Below, piece after piece: positions 21,188 to 29,720 of a DNA stretch of 64,000 nucleotides. The stretch spans positions 124,001-188,000 of the forward strand of contig NZ_JAVAMB010000008.1 in the NCBI RefSeq assembly GCF_030730925.1. The letters are read 5' to 3'. Made by a program: the position numbers and the translations under genes. The DNA comes from Flavobacterium sp. DG2-3 (lineage in GTDB: Bacteria; Bacteroidota; Bacteroidia; Flavobacteriales; Flavobacteriaceae). The notes under the pieces were generated by a model, which did no database searches, was not told where the DNA came from, and saw only the letters and a program-made list of their open reading frames with translations. The first letter of the stretch is position 1, and the number at the start of each line of letters is the position of its first letter.

Positions 21188-21982
21188 ATGAAAAAAATAC
21201 TATCGCTATTAATTGTTGTAACTCTTTTTTATTCTTGTGGAGAATATCAAAAAGCGTTGAAAAATGAAGACGTTGCAGCAAAATTTGAGATGGCGACAAA
21301 AATGTATGATGCTGGTAAATACACAAAAGCGATTCGTCTTTTTGAGCAATTAGCAACTTCTTACAGAGGAAAACCTCAGGCAGAAAAACTGTTTTATATG
21401 TTTTCTCAGTCTTATTATAAAACAAAACAGTATTATTTAGCTGGTTATCAATTCGAAGCTTTTGTTTCGGGATACCCAAGAAGTGAGAAAGTGCAGGAAG
21501 CTGCTTTTTTAGGTGCTTACAGCTACTCTAAATTGTCGCCAGCTTATAGCTTAGATCAGGCAGATACGGTTAAAGCATTAGAAAAATTACAGGCTTTTAT
21601 TGATAATTATCCAAACTCAGAATACATTCCTCAGGCAAATGAGGCTGTACAGAAGCTAAATGGTAAATTAGAGAAAAAAGCATACGAAAATGCTAAAGGA
21701 TATAATACGATTTCAGATTACAAATCAGCTTTAATTGCGTTTGATAATTTTATTGCCGATTTTCCTGGAACGCCTTTTAAAGAAGATGCATTGTTTTATA
21801 AATACGATTCAGCATATCAATTGGCAATTAATAGTGTTCCTTCAAAAATGGAAGAGCGTTTAAAGGTTGCACAGACAGCTTATGCTAATTTGATCAAGTT
21901 TAAAAGCGATACAAAATATAAAGAAAAGGCAGAAGAAATGAATGCCAGAGTTGAAACAGATTTACAAAAATTTACTAAATAA
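21188..21982 (+). CDS. bamD: Outer membrane assembly lipoprotein BamD
   Basis: This 264-residue lipoprotein has the lipobox FYSC (Cys17) after a short hydrophobic signal. TPR-like repeats follow: EMATKMYDAGKYTKAIRLFE, the AEKLFYMFSQSYYKTKQY region and SDYKSALIAFDNFIADFP. BamD is the essential TPR partner of BamA in folding outer-membrane barrels. The size and repeat spacing fit. It heads a run of co-directional genes (bamD, rpoZ, coaBC, porD, recN, TPR) with small gaps and a strong promoter match upstream. Confidence 0.93.
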   Translation: MKKILSLLIVVTLFYSCGEYQKALKNEDVAAKFEMATKMYDAGKYTKAIRLFEQLATSYRGKPQAEKLFYMFSQSYYKTKQYYLAGYQFEAFVSGYPRSEKVQEAAFLGAYSYSKLSPAYSLDQADTVKALEKLQAFIDNYPNSEYIPQANEAVQKLNGKLEKKAYENAKGYNTISDYKSALIAFDNFIADFPGTPFKEDALFYKYDSAYQLAINSVPSKMEERLKVAQTAYANLIKFKSDTKYKEKAEEMNARVETDLQKFTK

Positions 21983-21990
21983 ATAAAGTG

Positions 21991-22308
21991 ATGGATTTAA
22001 AAAAGACGAATGCTCCTGTAAACACAATAACTTACAATAAAACAGTTATTGAAGAGCCAACAGGAAATGTGTATGAGGCAATTACCATTATGGCTAAAAG
22101 AGCAAATCAAATTAATTCAGAGATTAAAAAAGAATTGACTGAAAAATTAGAAGAGTTTGCTACTTATAATGATAGTCTAGAGGAAGTTTTTGAAAATAAA
22201 GAACAAATTGAAGTTTCTAAATTTTACGAAAAATTACCAAAACCACACGCTTTAGCTGTTCAAGAATGGTTAGACGGTAAAACTTACCACAGAAGTTCAA
22301 ACAAATAA
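21991..22308 (+). CDS. rpoZ: DNA-directed RNA polymerase omega subunit
   Basis: This is a 105-residue Rpb6/omega-type protein. ATG 21991 was chosen over the GTG three bases upstream. The conserved core, VYEAITIMAKRANQINSEIK, matches omega's helical signature for binding the beta' C-terminal tail. Bacteroidota omega proteins share this length and sit between bamD and coaBC, as here (8 bp after bamD and 7 bp before coaBC). Confidence 0.88.
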   Translation: MDLKKTNAPVNTITYNKTVIEEPTGNVYEAITIMAKRANQINSEIKKELTEKLEEFATYNDSLEEVFENKEQIEVSKFYEKLPKPHALAVQEWLDGKTYHRSSNK

Positions 22309-22315
22309 TAGTACA

Positions 22316-23530
22316 ATGTCAGTTTTAAACGGGAAAAAGATTTTGCTGGGTGTTTCTGGCGGAATTGCAGCGTATAAAACAGCCACTTTAGTACGACTTT
22401 TTATAAAAGCAGGTGCACATGTCCAAGTGATCATGACACCTGCTTCTAAGGATTTTGTAACCCCACTTACATTATCTACTTTATCAAAAAATCCAGTACA
22501 TTCCCATTTCTTTAATCAGGATGATGAAGACGAAGTTTGGAACAATCATGTAGAATTAGCTCTTTGGGCAGATTTTATGCTGGTTGCGCCTGCGACTGCC
22601 AATACGTTATCTAAAATGGCAACAGGAAACTGCGATAATCTGCTAATTGCGACTTATTTATCGGCAAAATGTCCAGTTTATTTTGCTCCTGCAATGGACT
22701 TGGATATGTACAAACATCCTTCAACTTTATCGAGCTTTGCTGCATTAAAACAGTATGGAAATATAATGATTCCTGCTGAAAGTGGAGAATTGGCAAGTGG
22801 TTTATCTGGCGAAGGCCGAATGGCTGAACCTGAGAATATTGTCGCTTTCCTAGAAGCTGATTTAGAGAGTAAATTGCCTTTAAAAGGAAAAAAAATACTA
22901 GTTACAGCAGGCCCGACATACGAAGCGATAGACCCAGTACGTTTTATTGGAAATCATTCTTCTGGTAAAATGGGTTTTGATATTGCTAATGAAGCGGCAA
23001 GTTTAGGAGCTGAAGTTTTTTTAATTGCGGGACCAACTCATTTTAAAGCAAAAAATAGTCTGATAAAAGTGGTAGATGTTGTATCTGCACAAGAAATGTA
23101 TGAGGCTTGTCATTTGTATTTTAACGAAGTTGATGCGGCAATCGCTGCTGCAGCAGTTGCCGATTATAGACCTAAATTTGTTGCAGATCAGAAGATTAAA
23201 AAGAATACAGAAGAATTTTCGATAGAACTGGAGAAAACAAAAGATATCTTGTCTTCTTTGGGAGCTATCAAAAAAAATCAGTTTTTAATTGGTTTTGCAT
23301 TAGAAACAGAAAATGAAATTGAAAATGCTAAGTTGAAAATTCAGAAAAAAAACTTAGATTTGATTGTTTTAAATTCCTTACAAGATAAAGGGGCAGGTTT
23401 TAAAAAAGATACTAATAAAGTGACGTTTATTACTAAAGATTTTGAAATCAAACCAATGGAATTAAAATCGAAAGAATCTGTTGCGGCTGATATTTTGAAT
23501 AAAGTTATTCTGCATTTTTCAAAATCATAA
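22316..23530 (+). CDS. coaBC: Bifunctional phosphopantothenoylcysteine decarboxylase/synthetase
   Basis: This 404-residue two-domain enzyme makes 4'-phosphopantetheine for coenzyme A. The N-terminal flavoprotein decarboxylase (about 1-180) shows GVSGGIAAYK, a catalytic-type NNHVELALWAD and APAMDLDMY. The C-terminal synthetase (about 190-404) shows ITAGPTYEAIDPVRFIGN-type residues (VTAGPTYEAIDPVRF here), SSGKMG, AAAVADYRP and the lysine-rich QKIKKN loop. Length and order are normal. It lies 7 bp after rpoZ. The pathway later uses CoaE, encoded at 29.1 kb. Confidence 0.96.
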   Translation: MSVLNGKKILLGVSGGIAAYKTATLVRLFIKAGAHVQVIMTPASKDFVTPLTLSTLSKNPVHSHFFNQDDEDEVWNNHVELALWADFMLVAPATANTLSKMATGNCDNLLIATYLSAKCPVYFAPAMDLDMYKHPSTLSSFAALKQYGNIMIPAESGELASGLSGEGRMAEPENIVAFLEADLESKLPLKGKKILVTAGPTYEAIDPVRFIGNHSSGKMGFDIANEAASLGAEVFLIAGPTHFKAKNSLIKVVDVVSAQEMYEACHLYFNEVDAAIAAAAVADYRPKFVADQKIKKNTEEFSIELEKTKDILSSLGAIKKNQFLIGFALETENEIENAKLKIQKKNLDLIVLNSLQDKGAGFKKDTNKVTFITKDFEIKPMELKSKESVAADILNKVILHFSKS

Positions 23531-23599
23531 ATTTAAAATATACGCCGAAAGCATAATTTGGAAGCAATTTATGTTTGTAAAATTTAATATTAGACGATT

Positions 23600-24484
23600 A
23601 TGAATAAGATAGTTATACTATTTATGTTTTTAAGCTTTGGTTTTGTGCAAGGGCAACAGCTAAACTGTACCGTAACTATTAATACAGAACGTCTAACAAA
23701 CCCCAATAATCAGGTTTTTAAAACGCTTCAGACTTCTTTGGCTGAGTTTGTCAATAAAACAGATTGGACGGGATCGGTTTTAAAACAAAACGAAAGAATA
23801 AACTGTTCAATGTACATTACTTTGTCATCAAACAGCTCAGATCAATTTACAGGAACAATTCAGGTTCAGTCTTCACGATTGATTTTTAATTCTACCTATT
23901 CTTCGCCTGTTTTAAATTACAACGATAAAGATTTTAACTTCAGATATACAGAATACGAACCATTGTTATTCAATCCAAATACTTATGACTCTAATTTGGT
24001 ATCTGTTATATCTTTTTATGCTTATGTGATATTGGGCATGGATGCCGATACCTTTCAAATGGGCGCTGGGAATCCGTACCTTCAAACCGCACAGAATATT
24101 GCCAATGTGGCGCAGCAAGGTGGTTTTAAAGGTTGGAACCAATCTGACGGACTTCAAAATCGCTACTATTTGATTAACGATATGATTGCGCCAACATATA
24201 GCGATTTGCGCCAAACTACTTATGCTTATCATACTGGTTTAGACGGAATGACTTTGGATATAAAAGCTTCAAAAGAAAAAATAAAAAATGCGTTAATGCT
24301 TATTGGCAAATTAAATTCAGTTAAGCCAAATGCTTTTATAACCCGAGTTTTCTTTGATGCAAAATCAGATGAAATTGTTTCTATTTTTTCTGGAGGACCA
24401 AGTATTAACATTACCGATTTAACCGATGTTTTAAATAAAGTTTCGCCGTTAAACTCTACAAAATGGTCTCAGATTAAATATTAA
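23600..24484 (+). CDS. porD: Type IX secretion protein PorD (DUF4835)
   Basis: This 294-residue periplasmic protein has a signal peptide ending FVQGQQ. It matches the DUF4835/PorD family: LNCTVTINTERL at the mature start, an FRYTEYEPLLFN core, YAYVILGMDADTF, and GWNQSDGLQNRYY. PorD is conserved with T9SS-bearing Bacteroidota, although its role is poorly defined. Its place between coaBC and recN is usual in Flavobacterium. The gap to coaBC is 69 bp and to recN 54 bp. Confidence 0.87.
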   Translation: MNKIVILFMFLSFGFVQGQQLNCTVTINTERLTNPNNQVFKTLQTSLAEFVNKTDWTGSVLKQNERINCSMYITLSSNSSDQFTGTIQVQSSRLIFNSTYSSPVLNYNDKDFNFRYTEYEPLLFNPNTYDSNLVSVISFYAYVILGMDADTFQMGAGNPYLQTAQNIANVAQQGGFKGWNQSDGLQNRYYLINDMIAPTYSDLRQTTYAYHTGLDGMTLDIKASKEKIKNALMLIGKLNSVKPNAFITRVFFDAKSDEIVSIFSGGPSINITDLTDVLNKVSPLNSTKWSQIKY

Positions 24485-24538
24485 TCTCCGTTTTATTTTT
24501 ATAATCTTCGTTAACTTACATTTTTACAAAACTGCCCT

Positions 24539-26191
24539 ATGATTACATCATTGTCTATTAAAAATTATGCTCTTATCGAAAAACTGGCCATAGATTTTTC
24601 TAAAGGTTTTTCTATAATTACAGGTGAGACAGGTGCAGGAAAATCGATTATTTTAGGAGCTATTGGTCTTGTTTTAGGTAAACGAGCAGATCTTACTTCG
24701 TTAAAAAATAAAGAAGAAAAATGTGTAATCGAAGCGCAATTTGAGATTGGAAAATATAATTTAAAAGATTTTTTTGAAGCGAATGATTTGGATTATGAAG
24801 ATGAAACCATCATTAGAAGAGAAATTTTGCCTTCTGGTAAATCGCGCGCTTTTATAAATGACAGTCCAGTAAACCTTCAGGAACTGCAAGATTTGAGTTT
24901 GTTTTTGATCGATATTCATTCGCAACAGCAAACACAGGAATTATCAGATGAAAATGTACAGTTTAAAATTATTGATGCTATTGCAAACAATACAGATGTA
25001 ATTGCTGAATATCAAAAACTGCTAAAATCGTATAAATCAGATAAATCTAAATTAAATGCATTGCTTAAAAAACAAAGCGATGCAGGAAAAGAACAAGAAT
25101 ACCATACTTTCTTGTTGAATGAATTGGTTGCGGCTCAATTAAAATCTGGTGAGCAAGAAGAATTAGAAGCAGATTATGAAAAGCTAAATAATGTCGAGAT
25201 TATTAAAGAATCTTTAGATAAATCTCTTGCAATTGCAAATGAAGAACAATTTGGTGTTTTCCATAATTTGAATGAGATTAAAAATGCATTGCAAAAAGTA
25301 GCTCCTTTTGCTGCTGAATATCAAAATTTGTTTGAAAGAATTACTAGTTTAACTATAGAATTTGATGATGTTTCGAAAGAATTAGAAAGTGCTTCAGAGA
25401 AATTATTGAATGATCCTACGCAGTTGGAACTAATCAATCAGAAACTGCAGTCAATTTATAATTTACAGAAAAAGCATCAGGTAAGTTCTGTAGATGAACT
25501 GCTTCAGATTCAGGCAGATTTAGGAAATTCTTTATTGGAATTGGATAATATGGACGAAGAAATTGCTTCTTTGACTAAAATTATTGAAGAGAAAGCAGTT
25601 GAATTAGATAATTATGCATCTAAAATTCATCAGAATAGAGTAAATGCAATTCCTAAGTTGTCAGAACAGCTAGTCGCAATTTTAGAGACTTTAGGAATGC
25701 CAAATGCTCGTTTTAATATGGAATTATTGCCTTCGGAAACGTATTTCCAAAACGGAAAAGATGAATTGCAATTTTTGTTTTCTGCAAATAAAGGAACTGA
25801 TTTTGGCTTATTGAAAAAAGTGGCATCAGGCGGAGAAATGTCTCGTATTATGCTGGCTGTAAAAGCCATTTTAGCTAAATATTCAAAACTGCCAACATTA
25901 ATTTTTGACGAAATTGATACTGGGGTTTCTGGAGAAATCGCCATTAGAATGGGAGAGATTATGAAGGAAATGAGTACAACAATGCAGATATTTGCGATTA
26001 CACATTTACCGCAGATTGCCGCAAAAGGAGATTCACACTTCAAAGTTTCAAAAGCTACAGTTGGAAATGATACGCTTTCTGAGCTGAAACTTTTATCTCA
26101 AGAAGACCGAATTATAGAAATTGCCCAGATGTTGTCTGGAGCAAATATTTCTGACTCAGCTTTAAATCACGCAAAAGAATTATTGAATTAA
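24539..26191 (+). CDS. recN: DNA repair protein RecN
   Basis: This 550-residue SMC-like ATPase acts in double-strand break repair. Walker A (GETGAGKS) is near residue 30. A long coiled-coil centre (about 150-370) is rich in Lys, Glu and Leu. The C-terminal half carries the ABC signature SGGEMSRI, Walker B LIFDEIDTGVSG, and the H-loop TITHLPQIAA-type segment (AITHLPQIAAKGD). Length is typical. It is cotranscribed with a TPR gene 9 bp downstream. Confidence 0.96.
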   Translation: MITSLSIKNYALIEKLAIDFSKGFSIITGETGAGKSIILGAIGLVLGKRADLTSLKNKEEKCVIEAQFEIGKYNLKDFFEANDLDYEDETIIRREILPSGKSRAFINDSPVNLQELQDLSLFLIDIHSQQQTQELSDENVQFKIIDAIANNTDVIAEYQKLLKSYKSDKSKLNALLKKQSDAGKEQEYHTFLLNELVAAQLKSGEQEELEADYEKLNNVEIIKESLDKSLAIANEEQFGVFHNLNEIKNALQKVAPFAAEYQNLFERITSLTIEFDDVSKELESASEKLLNDPTQLELINQKLQSIYNLQKKHQVSSVDELLQIQADLGNSLLELDNMDEEIASLTKIIEEKAVELDNYASKIHQNRVNAIPKLSEQLVAILETLGMPNARFNMELLPSETYFQNGKDELQFLFSANKGTDFGLLKKVASGGEMSRIMLAVKAILAKYSKLPTLIFDEIDTGVSGEIAIRMGEIMKEMSTTMQIFAITHLPQIAAKGDSHFKVSKATVGNDTLSELKLLSQEDRIIEIAQMLSGANISDSALNHAKELLN

Positions 26192-26200
26192 AATATAGAA

Positions 26201-26722
26201 ATGGAGAGTTTGAGTTTTTACGAAAATCAGTTTATAAAAGCAGATTCATTAATTTCTGAAGGAAATTCAGCAGATGCAAAAGAACTGCTGGAAGAAATCT
26301 TGTCGCAGTATCCAGATTTTGGAAAAGCGCACAATCATTTGGGATGGATTTATTACAACAAACTGAATGATTATGATAAAGGAGTTTATCACTATAAATT
26401 GGCCATGAAATTTGATCCAAAATATTCTGCGCCGTATTTAAATTATACCTATTTATTGATAGATATTGGAAGATATGCGGAAGCAAAACAGCATATTGCT
26501 TTTACATTAGCCAATTTGGAAAATGCAGATAACTCTACTTATAACAGTGAATTAGGAAGAATGGCTGAGTATGAGAGTGAATATACGATTGCTTATAACT
26601 ATTATAAAGAGGCTACGAAAAACGCATTGAACCCAAATTTTATTGACAATATGAAGGCTAATATGAAAAGGGTTAAAGATAAAATGTCTATTTTTGAAAA
26701 ATTAAAACTGAAATTGAAATAA
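26201..26722 (+). CDS. Tetratricopeptide repeat protein
   Basis: This 173-residue soluble protein is made almost entirely of TPR-like helix pairs: ADAKELLEEILSQYPDFGKA, NKLNDYDKGVYHYKLAMKFD, GRYAEAKQHI, and a final pair before a Lys-rich tail. It has no signal peptide, so it is probably a cytoplasmic scaffold. It follows recN by 9 bp and is probably the last gene of that operon. No specific partner can be named. Confidence 0.82.
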   Translation: MESLSFYENQFIKADSLISEGNSADAKELLEEILSQYPDFGKAHNHLGWIYYNKLNDYDKGVYHYKLAMKFDPKYSAPYLNYTYLLIDIGRYAEAKQHIAFTLANLENADNSTYNSELGRMAEYESEYTIAYNYYKEATKNALNPNFIDNMKANMKRVKDKMSIFEKLKLKLK

Positions 26723-26745
26723 TACAAAAAAAATAAATTGCAAAG

Positions 26746-27936
26746 ATGATTATAGAACCTAGAATGAGAGGATTTATTTGCTTGACTGCCCACCCAACGG
26801 GAGCTGAGCAAAATGTAAAAAATCAAATCGAATACGTAAAATCTAAAGGAGAAATCGCTGGAGCTAAAAAAGTTTTAGTTATTGGTGCTTCTACAGGTTT
26901 CGGGTTAGCTTCAAGAATTACTAGTGCTTTTGGTTCTGGTGCATCAACAATTGGAGTGTTTTTTGAAAAACCTCCAGTTGAAGGAAAAACAGCTTCTCCA
27001 GGATGGTATAATTCTGCAGCATTCGAAAAAGAAGCTCATAAAGCAGGTTTGTATGCAAAAAGTATTAATGGCGATGCATTCTTAAATGAAATTAAAAGAG
27101 AAACTTTAGATTTGATTAAAGCAGATTTAGGACAAGTAGATCTTATTATTTATAGTTTAGCATCTCCAGTACGTACAAATCCAAATACAGGTGTTACACA
27201 TCGTTCAGTTTTAAAACCAATTGGGCAAACTTTTACAAATAAAACAGTTGATTTCCACACAGGAAAAGTTTCAGATGTTTCTATCGCTCCTGCAAATGAG
27301 GAAGATATTGAAAACACTGTAGCGGTTATGGGTGGTGAAGACTGGGCAATGTGGATCGAAGCTTTAAAAAATGAAAATTTATTAGCTGAAGGTGCTACAA
27401 CAGTTGCATATTCTTATATCGGGCCAGCTTTAACTGAAGCAGTTTACCGTAAAGGAACTATCGGACGTGCAAAAGATCATTTAGAGGCTACAGCATTTAC
27501 AATTTCAGATAGTCTAGAATCTTTAGGCGGAAAAGCGTATGTTTCTGTAAACAAAGCTTTGGTAACTCAGGCAAGTTCTGCAATTCCTGTAATTCCATTA
27601 TATATTTCTCTTCTTTATAAAATCATGAAAGAAGAAGGGATTCACGAAGGATGTATTGAGCAGATTCAGCGTTTATTCCAAGACAGATTATACAATGGTT
27701 CTGAAGTTCCTGTTGATGAAAAAGGAAGAATCAGAATTGATGACTGGGAAATGCGTGAAGATGTTCAGGCTAAAGTAGCTAAACTTTGGGAAGAAGCTAC
27801 AACTGAATCATTGCCAGAAATTGGTGATTTAGCAGGTTATAGAAGCGATTTCTTAAATTTATTCGGATTTGAAGTTCCTGGTGTTGATTACAACGCAGAT
27901 ACTAACGAAGTTGTTAATATAGAAAGCATCAAATAA
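26746..27936 (+). CDS. fabV: Trans-2-enoyl-ACP/CoA reductase FabV
   Basis: This 396-residue enzyme catalyses the last reduction of each fatty-acid elongation cycle with NADH. The Rossmann motif is VLVIGASTGFGLASR (near residue 45). The active-site Tyr and Lys lie in YSYIGPALTEAVYRKG and the following GRAKDHL. The C-terminal NAD(P)-binding-like segment (GDLAGYRSDFLNLFGF) is present. FabV enzymes are long SDR proteins known for low triclosan sensitivity. It is followed by a strong terminator. Confidence 0.95.
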   Translation: MIIEPRMRGFICLTAHPTGAEQNVKNQIEYVKSKGEIAGAKKVLVIGASTGFGLASRITSAFGSGASTIGVFFEKPPVEGKTASPGWYNSAAFEKEAHKAGLYAKSINGDAFLNEIKRETLDLIKADLGQVDLIIYSLASPVRTNPNTGVTHRSVLKPIGQTFTNKTVDFHTGKVSDVSIAPANEEDIENTVAVMGGEDWAMWIEALKNENLLAEGATTVAYSYIGPALTEAVYRKGTIGRAKDHLEATAFTISDSLESLGGKAYVSVNKALVTQASSAIPVIPLYISLLYKIMKEEGIHEGCIEQIQRLFQDRLYNGSEVPVDEKGRIRIDDWEMREDVQAKVAKLWEEATTESLPEIGDLAGYRSDFLNLFGFEVPGVDYNADTNEVVNIESIK

Positions 27937-27960
27937 TACTATTTTTACTAAGTAAAACGA

Positions 27961-27992
27961 AAAACCATCAGCCAAAAGTTGATGGTTTTTTT
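27961..27992 (+). terminator. Rho-independent terminator after fabV
   Basis: Arms AAAACCATCA (27961-27970) and TGATGGTTTT (27980-27989) pair perfectly over 10 bp and end in a T run. Confidence 0.88.
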
Positions 27993-28012
27993 GTTAATAA
28001 ACCATATCTTTG
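27979..28012 (+). promoter_or_regulatory. Candidate promoter for the glycosyltransferase-coaE pair
   Basis: TATCTTTG (28005-28012) matches TAnnTTTG. A TTG at 27979-27981 lies 23 bp upstream, the outer limit of the usual spacing, and falls inside the preceding terminator. The ATG of the next gene is 51 bp after the box. Confidence 0.45.
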
Positions 28013-28063
28013 TTAAAATTTTGACACAATAAAAATATACCCTTTAATAACGCATATTCTGCT

Positions 28064-29062
28064 ATGATTTTTTCTTTAATTATACCCGTGTATAATCGTC
28101 CAGATGAAGTTGATGAGCTTTTAGAAAGTCTCTCAAAATCTGATTATAATGAAGCTTTTGAAATTGTTCTTGTCGAAGATGGATCTTCTATTCCATGTCG
28201 AGATGTGGTGATGAATTATCAAGGAAAATTAAATATATCATATTATTTTAAAGAAAATTCAGGGCCTGGAGATTCTAGAAATTACGGAATGCAGCGCGCT
28301 AGGGGCGATTATTTCATCATTTTTGACTCAGATTGTATTATTCCGTCGCAATATTTAACTGAAGTTCGTAAAGAGCTAGATGCTAATTATGTAGATTGTT
28401 TTGGAGGGCCAGACAAAGCTTTAGACAGCTTTTCTGATATTCAGAAAGCCATCAATTTTGCTATGACGTCTTTCTTGACTACAGGCGGAATTAGAGGCGG
28501 TTCTGAGAAGATAAATAAGTTTCAGCCTCGTAGTTTTAATATGGGGATTTCTAGAAAAGCTTTTGAAGCTTCAAAAGGTTTTGGAAATATTCACCCAGGA
28601 GAAGACCCAGATTTATCCATCCGTTTATGGAATTTAGGTTTCGAAACAAGACTGTTTAAAGAGGCTTATGTGTACCATAAAAGAAGAATTGATTGGGAAA
28701 AATTCTCTATTCAGGTTAACAAATTTGGTATTGCCCGTCCTATTTTAAATAGCTGGTATCCAGAACACAATAAGCTGACTTTTTTCTTCCCGACTCTCTT
28801 TATATTGGGATTATTATTAGCTTTTTTATTGTTAATTTTCAATATCGATATTTTATTACAATTATATTTCGTATATTTCGTTATAATTTTTCTTACAGCC
28901 AGTATTCAAAACAAAAGTATTAAGATTGGATACCTATCTGTAATAGCGGTGTGGAAACAGTTTTATGGTTATGGAACAGGATTTTTAAAGTCATATTTTA
29001 AAGTGATTTTATTAAAGAAAAAACCACAGGAAGCTTTTCCGCGTATGTTTTTTAAATTATAA
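28064..29062 (+). CDS. Family 2 glycosyltransferase with C-terminal membrane helices
   Basis: This 332-residue protein has a GT-A domain (about 1-220) starting SLIIPVYNRPDEVDELL. It has the nucleotide-sugar motifs VEDGSS and a DxD-type FDSDC, then a GGIRGGS loop and the acceptor-site ED in HPGEDPDLS. Two hydrophobic segments follow (about 245-290), so it is anchored at the inner membrane. It probably adds sugars to an envelope polysaccharide or lipid; the substrate cannot be told. The gene is 2 bp from coaE, so the two are cotranscribed. Confidence 0.87.
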   Translation: MIFSLIIPVYNRPDEVDELLESLSKSDYNEAFEIVLVEDGSSIPCRDVVMNYQGKLNISYYFKENSGPGDSRNYGMQRARGDYFIIFDSDCIIPSQYLTEVRKELDANYVDCFGGPDKALDSFSDIQKAINFAMTSFLTTGGIRGGSEKINKFQPRSFNMGISRKAFEASKGFGNIHPGEDPDLSIRLWNLGFETRLFKEAYVYHKRRIDWEKFSIQVNKFGIARPILNSWYPEHNKLTFFFPTLFILGLLLAFLLLIFNIDILLQLYFVYFVIIFLTASIQNKSIKIGYLSVIAVWKQFYGYGTGFLKSYFKVILLKKKPQEAFPRMFFKL

Positions 29063-29064
29063 GA

Positions 29065-29661
29065 ATGACAAAAGTTATTGGTCTTACAGGTGGAATTGGC
29101 AGCGGTAAAACAACTGTCGCGAACTATTTTGAAGAAATGGGCGTTCCTGTTTACATAGCTGATGACGGCGCAAAAAGAGTGATGCAGTCAAAAAATATTC
29201 TCGAAGAAGTAAAATCTGCTTTTGGTGGCAATGTTTTTGATGATGAAGTTTTAAATCGTGCCAAGTTAGCGCAGGTTGTTTTTAATGATAAAGAACAGTT
29301 GGCAAAATTAAATGGAATTGTGCATCCAGCTGTAAAATTAGATTTTGAAAAGTGGGTAAAAAAGCATGAAAATTACGATTATGTAATTTATGAAGCTGCG
29401 ATTTTATTTGAAAGCGGTAGATATAAAGATTGTGATGTTATAATAACTGTTACAGCTCCAGAAGAAGTGAGAATTGAAAGGGTTATAAAAAGAGATAATA
29501 CCACCCGCGAACAGGTTTTAAGCAGAATGAAAATGCAATGGAATGACGAAAAACGAATTTCTAAGAGCAATTTCGTGATTAATAACAATAATCTTAAAAA
29601 AGCCAAAGAAGAAGTTGTCGAAATTCTTAAAATTTTAAAGATAAAACAAAAACAGTCTTAA
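29065..29661 (+). CDS. coaE: Dephospho-CoA kinase
   Basis: This 198-residue P-loop kinase phosphorylates the 3'-hydroxyl of dephospho-CoA, the final step of coenzyme A synthesis. The Walker A motif GLTGGIGSGKTT is at residues 6-17. The family motifs VYIADDGAKR, GIVHPAVKLDF, and ESGRYKDCDVIITVTAP with RVIKRD follow. Full length. It begins 2 bp after the glycosyltransferase stop. It completes the pathway served by coaBC at 22.3 kb. Confidence 0.95.
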   Translation: MTKVIGLTGGIGSGKTTVANYFEEMGVPVYIADDGAKRVMQSKNILEEVKSAFGGNVFDDEVLNRAKLAQVVFNDKEQLAKLNGIVHPAVKLDFEKWVKKHENYDYVIYEAAILFESGRYKDCDVIITVTAPEEVRIERVIKRDNTTREQVLSRMKMQWNDEKRISKSNFVINNNNLKKAKEEVVEILKILKIKQKQS

Positions 29662-29707
29662 ATGTTAATATTTGGTTAATGTATTATTTAGTATATTGTT
29701 AAAATAT

Positions 29708-29715
29708 TAATTTTG
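29708..29715 (+). promoter_or_regulatory. Candidate -7 box before the sensor kinase
   Basis: TAATTTTG matches TAnnTTTG only 5 bp before the kinase ATG at 29721. If used, the mRNA would start at or next to the start codon and be leaderless. No correctly spaced TTG was seen. Confidence 0.35.
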
Positions 29716-29720
29716 TTTCG

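Noticed and set aside
25630..26043. 137-codon antisense ORF
   Set aside because: Shadow of recN, which has intact ATPase motifs on the plus strand.
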